From Cryptomeria japonica (taxonomy: Eukaryota > Streptophyta > Pinopsida > Cupressales > Cupressaceae): a stretch of DNA of 64,000 nucleotides. The stretch spans positions 315,608,456-315,672,455 of the forward strand of contig NC_081407.1 of the NCBI RefSeq assembly GCF_030272615.1, given 5' to 3'. The notes beneath the pieces are model-generated. The model was not told the origin of the DNA and did no database searches. It worked only from the letters and a program-made list of their open reading frames with translations. Both the position numbers and the translations under genes were made by a program. Every line of letters starts with the position of its first letter. Within the stretch, counting starts at the first letter, position 1. Below are positions 56,007 to 64,000 of this stretch, piece by piece.

Positions 56007-57518
56007 TGTTGGCATTATGTGAACCGGTATGAGGACATAATGATATTGTATGTTGTCATTGATGTCAATATGTGATATGAAGAGAGAACCGGCATATGTG
56101 AGAACTGGTATATATATGCCAAAAGTAGAGCGGTATATTTGTTCAAGGTGAACCGGCATGTCAAGGTGAACCAACATGTAGTCACGGGAACCAACACATG
56201 GAAGCATTGTATGACTACTGATTGGTAGGTAGTTTCCACTTTAGGATTTCCGGTTGGAGTACCTCAAGCCTGTGTGACTCAATTGGTGATCTTTGTGTGA
56301 TGAGTTAATAGTATAACAAAGAACAGATCATGTTGCCATGTCAACCTTGTGTACATGAAGGATCTTGCATGAAGAAGACTATCCCTATCTACCTTGGGAA
56401 TGTGCGAAGTCTATAAACGGTGATAACATGTGATGGGTTATCAGCTGCCATGAAATCATTGGATAATGAACGATGGAGAATGTCTTGAGATTTATTCAAG
56501 ATCTGTTGCATTTAATGCAGTATGTTCAATGGTCAGGATTGAACCATTTGAATTGCTTAACCTAATAGGTTTAGGGTTTAAGGTTTATGCTACCGACCTA
56601 TCTGTTGTCCTATAAGGTCGATGTTGTGATTCTTTCAGAGGTTGTTGGCAAAAGTTGTGTGTGTGTATCTAAGAGAAGAGATATGTGATTCTTGCCAAAC
56701 AAGAGGAGATAAGTCATATCTGCAGAGTGTAAGTGCAAAAGGTGAAGAGGAGCGTAAGCAGATCTGCATTGGCATTGAGTGCTATTATCAGGTCATTGAT
56801 ATACCTATTGATCTCTAACCACTTCAACAGTTGTAAAATCCCCTAACAGGGTAGCCTTAACCAGCTTGTTGAAAATCCCTTAATAGGGTAACTCAAAGCT
56901 ATTGAGCCATTGATATCCTTTAGCTATTGAGTTCTTGAAATCCTCTAACAAGGTACCCTTAACAGGGTTTAACCCTTAACCAGGTATTGTAGCCATCCCT
57001 TAACTGGGTGATCCCTAACAAGATCGGTTCCTAACATAACCTATTGTAACTGTCTTTAACTAGACAAGGCTTCTAACAAAGCGGACTTCTAAAGAGTTCA
57101 AAAATAGCTTGTGGGTATTCATCCCCACCGTGGTTTTTCCTAGTTGGGTTTCCACATGAAAAATGTGTGTGTCATGTGTGATGCTTTCTTCATGTGATGA
57201 TATGATTGTTTTTTGATTAACTAGTGATGCATGTTGATCTTGCTGTAATATGTACATCTTTGATGGTAGATTGCATGTTCATGCATTAGGGTGAAATGGG
57301 AATGAAGAGTTAGATTATATGAGAAGATAAGTGTCAACCAGTCTTTGCTTGTCTCAGTTATACTGAGTTTTTCCAGTTGAACTATGTTGAAGGACTGGTG
57401 TTGTTGTCTGTCTGTCAGTGCATAAGTGTTAGTTGACAAACTAGTTTAAGGTTGAGTTTTTGCCTGTACTGATTCACACCACCCCCTCTTAGTACCGGTT
57501 TGGTACTATTCGTTCATC
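56007..57518 (+). repeat. 3' LTR of copia D
   Basis: Starts TGTTGGCATTATG after the polypurine tract. Ends around TTCGTTCA (57516-57519). Contains an array of TCCCTTAACxGGGT-type units (56836-57070), the GTGGTTTTTCC...GGGTTTCCAC motif near 57130 and an interrupted C run near 57478. Confidence 0.8.
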
Positions 57519-57524
57519 ATTAAG

Positions 57525-57997
57525 TTATCATCTTCTTCCTCTGAAACCCCCTATTGTGTTACCATCTCCATGCTAAATTTCTTGATTAGCCTCACCTTGT
57601 GGCCTAGGACTCTATCCTCTACCATTCATAGGGCCTCTACCTCTAAATTTTCTGCCCCCTCTACCTCTATTATTCTGATCATTCTTTTTATTTAGCTTCT
57701 CCTCTGTTCTTAGTGCTAGTTGAAAGCACTTGTTCACTATCTCTGGTGCTAGTATGTTGATCTCATCTTGGATACTATATTTCAATCCACTAAGATATCT
57801 TGCCACTTTCTTTGGTTCCTTCTCATGGTGTTTGGTCCTTAGAATCAACCTATGGAACACCTCGGTATATGTGCTCACATTAACGTATTTTTGCCTCAAA
57901 CCTTGCAACTTCTTGCAAACCTATACTTCATCGTGTACTGGGATGAATTGGGCCTTCACTTTTGCCAACATTCTATCCCATGAGGTTATCATACCTC
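57525..57997 (-). pseudogene. gypsy gag fragment (minus)
   Basis: Reads, from 57990, GMITSWDRMLAKVKAQF, then LRQKYVNVSTYTEVFHRL, KVARYLSGLKYSIQDEI, and a basic Gly/Arg-rich part NNRGRGGRKFRGRG. It aligns with residues 135-270 of the gag at 33-1331 (LPIANWKAMVSKI..., YIKEFQKLCL, LARYLSSLKWNIQEEI). TAG stops near 57600 and 57925. The zinc knuckle is missing. It is cut on both sides by copia D and the LTR at 57998, and could be the lost 5' part of chromovirus 2. Confidence 0.8.
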
Positions 57998-59265
57998 TAT
58001 TAGGATAATCGATGAATAACTGAGAGAGGGGGGTGAATCAGTGTTAACAAATTATATCAATCAAACCACTTAATAACCTTTAATCGGAGCATATAAACAT
58101 TGAATACCTCAATAGCATAAACAAATACTGGTAAGCAATAAAACTTAAGAATGTAACAGAGAATTAACACAATGAAACCATACCATATAGCACCATGATT
58201 TGTACGTGGAAAACCTGGTAAAGGGAAAAACCACAGTTGGAAGCCTACCCACAGTCAGATGATACTTCTGCAGAAAGTATGTGATACAATAAGGGGCCTG
58301 CACATGTAGGAAGAAACACTACCTAGAGCATACTGCTTATTACAAAAGAGTCTCATTGACTACAAAGAGATTATAACCACCTCAAGATAATTGGACAACA
58401 ATCCAGAATAATGAACTTCCAAAGCTAGCATCTACCATGCCTAATTACAATCTCAGTTAAGCTCAATACCAGAGGCCTTTGACCTCTTCCTTAAACCCAA
58501 TTCGATCACCTATGATCAACCAAAAATCCTTCTCATATGATATTGCATTCCATGACCATGACACACTTATTTCATTCCCATACCATACCCATTCATGATC
58601 TACAATGAGATCTTACATCAATTTATACAAACACTAAGGCCTAAACCAATTAGGTCGACCAACTAAAAGACATTGCAATAAGATAATTGCATGCATCCAT
58701 ATTACAATGATATTCCATGTCATCTTTAGACCAAAACAACAATAACCAATCCGTAAATCATCCTAGTAACGTGTAGAGAACACATTAACATGATATTGGT
58801 CCATAACCTAGATAGGCACCAGACTTAATATAGGTCCACCATGCCAAAGAAATGTCTTCAATTAGTTGAGGCATGATCAAGGATCACCTTCTGCATCCTG
58901 AATTCCATCTAGAAACCGCACTAGCACCACTTATGCATTTTGTCAAGGCTTCTCAGTGAAATCTCTATTTAAACCTTAAACCCATGCCAGTAAGGTTTTG
59001 CAAGAGTGTATGATAGCATTCAATTACCAAGTCAATATCAACTGACCAAAACATGCTTTAGAGGTGTGTAACACATAAAACCAAACATAATCCATTGATC
59101 CAAACATGTTAGAAGTGTCCAACAGATAGTCCCTTCTGTCGGTAACACTAGATCTTCTACCGGTAACCAAAAATTATCTATCAGTAACCAACCCTAATAG
59201 CTAGTGTTGACATCAATCATAATACATCAATGCAATACATAATCAATTCATCCATATTGCAAACA
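57998..59265 (-). repeat. LTR of a copia-signalled element (minus)
   Basis: Plus-strand start TATTAGGATAATC (TG changed to TA), end ...ATTGCAAACA, length about 1268. Contains, in reverse, GTGGTTTTTCCC...GGTTTTCCACGT and GCAGTATGCTCTAGGTAG, as in N2 and copia C, and a G run at 58028-58033. Whether the interior was autonomous copia or N-type cannot be told. Confidence 0.68.
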
Positions 59266-59530
59266 ATCTCCCCCTTTGACATTGATGGAAACACTAGATG
59301 TAAAAAACATCTAAGTACCAAGAAATGCGAAACAAGTCTCTCCTGTGGAAGACAACCAACAATCTCCTGAATGTCAATAACTCTCCCCCTATGAATAATA
59401 TCTCTGAATTTATTTTTCACATCACTATCTCTCCCCCTTTGACATCAATGCCAGAAATTTGACAAAAATATCAAAGCAATAATATAAGCCTCTGAATCTC
59501 AAAGTTGACTACTCCCCCTGAGTAGTAGTG
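59266..59530 (-). other. polypurine tract and 3' UTR remnant next to that LTR
   Basis: The block ATCTCCCCCTTTGACATTGATGG at 59266 abuts the LTR; a second block CTCCCCCTTTGACATCAATG lies at 59431-59450, and CTACTCCCCCTGAGTAGTAG at 59509-59528. No coding sequence remains. Confidence 0.65.
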
Positions 59531-60678
59531 TGTGTGTGAAAAAGTGGAATAAGGATATGTATTTGCAAGACACAACACTTCAATTAAGTCATTACATGTA
59601 TGGTTAGATAGATATAAGTATGAATAATAAAACCATAACAAATTGACTAATTGTCTTCTAAAATATGCGAGTATAAGATTGCTCTTACATTTTTATAAGC
59701 AATACCAGTTACTAGACTACACCAAGACAAAGAATTTAATCTATATGAGCATGATATGAACTATATGGATGCAAGATAGATGAATAATTCAAGAAATAAC
59801 GAATTCAAGCAATATGGATAAACTAAATATGGATGCAAATAATCTAAAAAAGTACAATGTATTCAATGACTCCAGAGCCAAAATCAGCGTAATAATAATA
59901 AATCTCCAAGTGTGTTCTCGAAAATCTCTGGGGTGAATTGGAATGTGAGCTGAAAGCTGAATTTATAGAGAATTACAAGAGAGATGATGAAAAAGATCAA
60001 TTTAGGATTAATTGAAAATAATTGAGAAATCAGGTTCAGTTAACCTTGAGATAGATTCCAATTATAGTTTAATTGAAATGCATTTAGATAGGAAATTCAA
60101 GTTGCATTAGAAAATAAGATTTAATTCCATGCATTTGTGATAAAAATAGATAATTCCTTGATTTATTCTAGAATAGAGTCTTTTCAATGTAACTGAACTT
60201 CTTTTTTTGAAAAGCTTTGAGTTCCAATTTTAGAGAATGATCAATAATTCAATTTAATTGCTTTTCTGATTTCAAGTTCTAAATTTAGAAAATAAAATAA
60301 TATCTCAAGTTTGATTTCTCTCTCAATTCACTTCTTTTTGTTTATTTTCAATTCAACTCTTTCTTTGTAATTAATTCCTCTTTTGTAATAAATTAATTCC
60401 TTTTGCATGATTAAATGGCAAATTTATTAATTAATTAAATATGTAAGGATATTTAATAAATTAAAATAGGATAATTGATCAAAATGACATTCTTGGAATA
60501 ATTCAATTAATTAAATAAATATTTATTCAATATTGATTAATTGATTTGCCATGTGATATTTGATGATTAAAGAATTAATAATGTGCTCAACATTGGTTTA
60601 ATTGCCTTTGGTTAGGACCTTGGTGATGTTGTTGAGATTAGGGCCCATGATTTAGATGACCATTTTTAGGGTATTACA
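59531..60678 (-). repeat. 3' LTR of the right-hand Tat-like element
   Basis: In element orientation starts TGTAATACCCTAAAAATGG at 60678. AT-rich with AATTAATTAAATAAATA near 60510, like the other Tat-like LTR. The left end is not defined; about 59531 is a guess based on where the copia 3' UTR stops. Confidence 0.5.
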
Positions 60679-60692
60679 TTTTCCCCTCTTTG
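60679..60692 (-). other. polypurine tract (minus)
   Basis: TTTTCCCCTCTTTG, which is CAAAGAGGGGAAAA in element orientation, directly before the LTR TGTAATACCC. Confidence 0.65.
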
Positions 60693-60753
60693 AATTAATG
60701 TGTGCGCAATGCGTTTGTTCAAAGAATGTGTGATGTCTAGGAGATGACAGTTC

Positions 60754-61284
60754 TGAACTTGATTGATCATGAACTAGATGAAAAGCAAGGTGTTTAGCTT
60801 GATTCAAAGCGATGAAGTTGAATGAAGTTTGATTAAAGTGATACTGATCTCGAACTTGATTGAACTTAGGAATGATAGAAAAAAAAAGATACCGAACTTG
60901 AACTTGATTGATCAAGAAGCAGATCTTATTGATCTAGAACTTGATTGATCTAGATACATCGAGTAAAGATAAAAATCGATCTTGAACTTGATTGATCAAG
61001 ATACGATGAGTGAAGAATAAACAATCCAGCTTGATTCGATGCGATGAAACTGAACACCTGCTTAGATTTAGCGTGTGATCAAAGATACTCTTTAAAATTT
61101 TGATTGTGTTTAAACAAATAATCAGCTTGATGAAAAGCGATGAAACTAATTAACATTAAGAGATTGATTCAGATGAAGGCAAATATCAGCTTGATTTGAA
61201 GCGATGAAACTGATATGCCCCTAGAGATTGATTCAATTCAGATGATCGAGAGATCTCAACTTGATGTAAAGCGATAAAGATGAG
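60754..61284. repeat. two interleaved families of degenerate short repeats
   Basis: Unit A, GAACTTGATTGATCAAGA, occurs with variations near 60754, 60851, 60900, 60937 and 60984. Unit B, CAGCTTGAT..AAGCGATGAAACTGA, occurs near 60795, 61027, 61123, 61187 and 61258. Unit A contains the palindrome TTGATCAA. No coding frame is conserved over them. Confidence 0.8.
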
Positions 61285-62482
61285 ATGCCCCTTAGCAATA
61301 AGGATTTGTTGATTGTCTTTAGTTGAAAAGATTTATTTATTTTTGCTCGACTTTTGATGAAGATTTTGAAAAAAATTTGTACTTTGAAGATGTGAGGTCA
61401 TAAGGTCATGAGTATGCCCCCTCGAGAGTGAAATCGAAAGATAACGAGGGTACATGATGATAGGCAATTTTCAGCGATGATAAGTTATTTGAGCAGAAAG
61501 AATAATTTAGAGGAATTGTTGAAAATTTGGTGTTGATTAATAAGAAATTGAGCACAAGTTGATTTGTAGAATGAAATTGAATTGAGATTCAACATTGATT
61601 CATGAGGAATTGAGCGCAATTTGAAGAAAGAATGAGCTTTTTATGAAAAAGTTCTAAGTGGTCCAAATTTTGGTAATTGACTAGGAAAATGATCTTGAAT
61701 TTTGATTTTGATCCTGAAAATGGAATCAGAATGGGCAAATTAGGTAAGGGTACAATTTTCATGTCTATCGGAGAAAGTTAAAAAATTAGGGTTTTGGCTA
61801 TATAAGGGGTAAAAGTGTCATTTTCAATTCATTTTAACCTCCCAAGTTTGAAAATTCAAAAAGCCTTTTGCAAATAAAATGGTGGTCCCTACTCATGAGA
61901 ATCGATTTGAGCACTAGAGATGACATAATCGGCCTCGACACTATGAGCCAGCGGTCAGTGGTCAATCTTAAACCTTTTTATGTTCTCAATTTTGAGTTTT
62001 TTTGTTCAAATTTCAAATTTTCACATGTTTTAAGTCGGCCAATTTTGTTTTGTCGTGCGAGACAGGATTCTGTCTCATATGACAAACTGCTAAATTTTGT
62101 TTTGTCATTTGAGGCCATTAGTTTTTTCGTTCAGACCCCACCCTTATGTCATACAACAACCTTCATAAAAGACCATTTTTTCATCCGAAGTCTAATCTTT
62201 TGTCGTATGGGAGTCTTTTGTCGTACGGGGCCTAATCCTGACTCGTACGAGTTGCTGCCCTTCTATGTTTTGTCGTTTGGAAAACAATGAGCATTTTTTA
62301 ATGTCTAAACTTGAAATTTTGATTTTGCAATTGACATAGTTGGATTTGCATGATGTTTTTCTTCTCTTGTAGGCTTATTTGGAATGTTTTCTGATGCTTC
62401 GTTGTTTGATTTTGTTTTATAGGTTTGATTACCTCATGTGCTCTTCAGATGCATTTATCTACCTACCATGACTTTAGTTTGA
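61285..62482. other. noncoding stretch with TTTTGTCGT repeats, upstream of the PMD frame
   Basis: About 1.2 kb without a convincing gene. From 62046 to 62280 the motif TTTTGTCGTxxG recurs (62046, 62210, 62226, 62268, with variants between). A 140-codon open frame at 61868-62290 has low-complexity Phe/Ser composition and is not supported as a gene. It may include the promoter of the antisense PMD transcript. Confidence 0.5.
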
Positions 62483-64000
62483 CAGTTATCAGAGGTTGAC
62501 CATGCTCATATTGATTTGTGTGGTTTGATGCACCTTCTTAGATTACTTGATATCCGTGTGAATCACGGTATGCTCACAACATTGGTTGAGCTTTTCTATT
62601 CAGAGCATAATACCTATCATTTACTAGTTGGGGAGATGACCATCACTCCCAAGGATGTACATAGGATCCTTTGTATCCCTTTTGCTGGGGATAAGGTAGA
62701 TTACAATGCAGTGCTATTACTTGGATTATAGGTAGTCAGGCATGTCTTCAGGGATCCTGATATATTGACACGTTCCATCAGTTGGGATATCATGATGAGA
62801 AGGTACAGTGAGGAGTTTCCTCTGGCATGTGTCCTAGCAGGTTTTATCAGTTGTTTTCTGATGCCGAATAGAGGACAATAGGGATTCTAGTGTGGTTGGG
62901 GCAGGATTCTAGAGAGATTGAAGGAGACCCCTCAAAGACTTCATTGGGGTTCTTGCTTATTAGCCCACATGTATCACAAGATGCATGAGATAGTGTATAG
63001 GGAGGGCAAGAGAATGGCCACTAGTGTGTTGATCTTACAGGTTTGGGCTTGGGAGCACCTTCCCATTTGTCAGCCTATTGTAGATGACACTAGAGAGCCT
63101 GGGCAACTGATTATATATAGGTATGCCAGTTATGTTACACAACCCCATCTTGGCAAGACCGTTTTTTGGCGGCGATAGTTAGATGACCTTATAGTCATGA
63201 TATGGAGACCTTATAGGGGTCTAGAGCCATGGGATGACTAGCAGCTGGTATGTCGGGATATTTTTGTTACGCGCCCTCTTATCAGCAAATCATAGACTAT
63301 AGTTGAGTGATTTGTAGTATCATGGGTGATGAGGCAATATGGCAGGCCTCAGGGGGTGTAACGGGAGTTCATAGCGTATGCCCAATATGCTGATGAGGAG
63401 AGGCGGGGATGGTCACCAAGGTTATCCTATGCCTTGAGTATGCAGGAGCTGACTGGTCTACAACCACTGAGATGAGACTACTTGGATGATGTTGCAGATG
63501 CAGGGGTATTGCCCTAGTACAGGGATTGGTTCCAATAGCATCCATTCCCTAGGTTGATAGATCTAGCTGAGTAGGCTCCTCATATAGAGGAGGTTGAGGA
63601 TGATGCCCCCGCACCGGGATAGGGACAAAACCATGGGCAAAGAGAGGGATGAGGACATAGAGTCAAGGTTCAGAGGCACACAGGTGGTGATCCTAGTGCT
63701 AGTAGCAGTAGGGTGCCAACTAGGGTTGGATAGCAGAGGGGTGAGGGCGGGTCCCTTGGGAGTATAGGTGTGAGGCTGGGCGGAGCTGAGGAGGAGAAAG
63801 TAGCTATGAGACAGGTCCAGAAATAGTGGGAGGAGCAGGGTGGAGGTGGATATGGAGGTGGAGAGCCTATGAGAGAGCAGGGGATTGATGCGGGATGATC
63901 AGTGAGAGCACAGCTTGCGGAGCTGTAGTCATAGTTGATAGTGGCTCAGACATAGCTGGCGGAACGAGACCGATAGCTAGTAGAGCTTAGGGCTGAGCAC
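62483..64000 (+). pseudogene. plant mobile domain (PMD, MAIN/MAIL-like) reading frame, heavily stop-broken, runs off the window
   Basis: Begins LSEVDHAHIDLCGLMHLLRL, then TLVELFYSEHNTYHLLVGEMTITPKDVHRIL, the characteristic PMD segment (shown here in part: LVGEMTITPKDVHRIL), followed by HWGSCLLAHMYHKMHEIV, LQVWAWEHLP, a middle part with FIAYAQYADEERRGW and a Gly/Glu/Arg-rich tail. One frame holds for about 1.5 kb to the end of the window, interrupted by 21 stops: 16 TAG, 4 TGA, 1 TAA (for example 62729, 62879, 62888, 63176, 63239, 63293 TAG; 63308 TGA; 63359 TAA). PMD occurs in plant nuclear proteins for silencing and development, and in transposons. Here it lies antisense in a Tat-like element, so an element-borne copy is likelier than a host gene. 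Confidence 0.78.

Larger units (their letters stand above)
52758..57518 (+). mobile_element. Ty1/copia element D (plus), 5'-truncated
   Basis: A short internal LTR fragment is followed without gag or protease by integrase, RT, RNase H, 3' UTR and full 3' LTR. From about 53149 to 55749 the frame is single, with seven stops. The 5' break joins LTR interior sequence (about 56116-56330 equivalent) to the start of the integrase region. Confidence 0.85.
59531..64000 (-). mobile_element. 3' end of a Tat-like Ty3/gypsy element (minus), runs off the window
   Basis: A polypurine tract at 60679-60692 and a TGTAATACCC-type LTR to its left show a retroelement transcribed leftward. The interior to the right holds repeats and an antisense PMD frame. 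Extra antisense ORFs near the 3' LTR are known in Tat-lineage elements, which is why I lean to Tat. No gag or pol of this element is inside the window. Confidence 0.55.

Noticed and set aside
60754-61284. CRISPR-like array
   Set aside because: Units are degenerate and unevenly spaced, two unit types alternate, and the setting is a plant retroelement.
61868-62290. 140-codon open frame
   Set aside because: Overlaps the TTTTGTCGT repeats, low complexity, no start context or homology visible.
62483-64000. PMD frame as a working host gene
   Set aside because: Twenty-one in-frame stops and location inside a retroelement 3' region.

Overview
The window reads as a repeat-dense nuclear segment of a large plant genome. 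The long copia and gypsy LTRs, PBS sites matching initiator tRNA-Met, chromovirus and Tat-type elements, and absence of any recognisable host gene suggest a seed plant. A gymnosperm, perhaps a conifer, is my best guess, but the species cannot be fixed from sequence alone. Nothing here looks like an active single-copy gene, an rRNA or a tRNA; essentially all 64 kb is nested LTR retrotransposons. All calls were made by reading, without database searches.

Layout. 1-6122: chromodomain-type Ty3/gypsy element (+), 5' LTR outside the window. 6125-7262: fragment (-) of an unknown retroelement ORF (called ORF2 here). 7282-24112: 3' part of a Ty1/copia element 'A' (-), split twice: its LTR holds a non-autonomous element 'N1' (-, 8408-16069), and its 3' UTR holds copia 'B' (+, 16329-23200, flanked by CTCCC duplications). 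24125-30558: second chromovirus (-). 30566-46592: Tat-like Ty3/gypsy element (+) without reverse transcriptase, itself split by a complete non-autonomous element 'N2' (+, 33491-40088, flanked by GCATT duplications). 46593-52757: copia 'C' (-). 52758-57518: 5'-truncated copia 'D' (+). 57525-57997: gypsy gag fragment (-). 57998-59530: LTR and 3' UTR of a copia-signalled element (-). About 59531-64000: 3' end of another Tat-like element (-) with an antisense plant-mobile-domain (PMD) reading frame.

The most interesting content is the N1/N2 family. Both have LTRs, a tRNA-Met PBS and a polypurine tract, and carry ORF1 (coiled coil plus four zinc-knuckle-like motifs), ORF2 (about 500-550 residues, no family I recognise, still open in both) and ORF3 (coiled coil, Lys/Glu-rich in N1). 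They have no protease, reverse transcriptase, RNase H or integrase. Their LTR motifs, PBS and PPT match the copia elements around them, so they look like parasites of copia machinery. The same cargo sits in two different LTR types, each resembling a different copia group in the window.

A second theme is decay style. Several elements keep one reading frame over kilobases and are broken almost only by stop codons, mostly TAG, as expected from deamination of methylated CAG sites.
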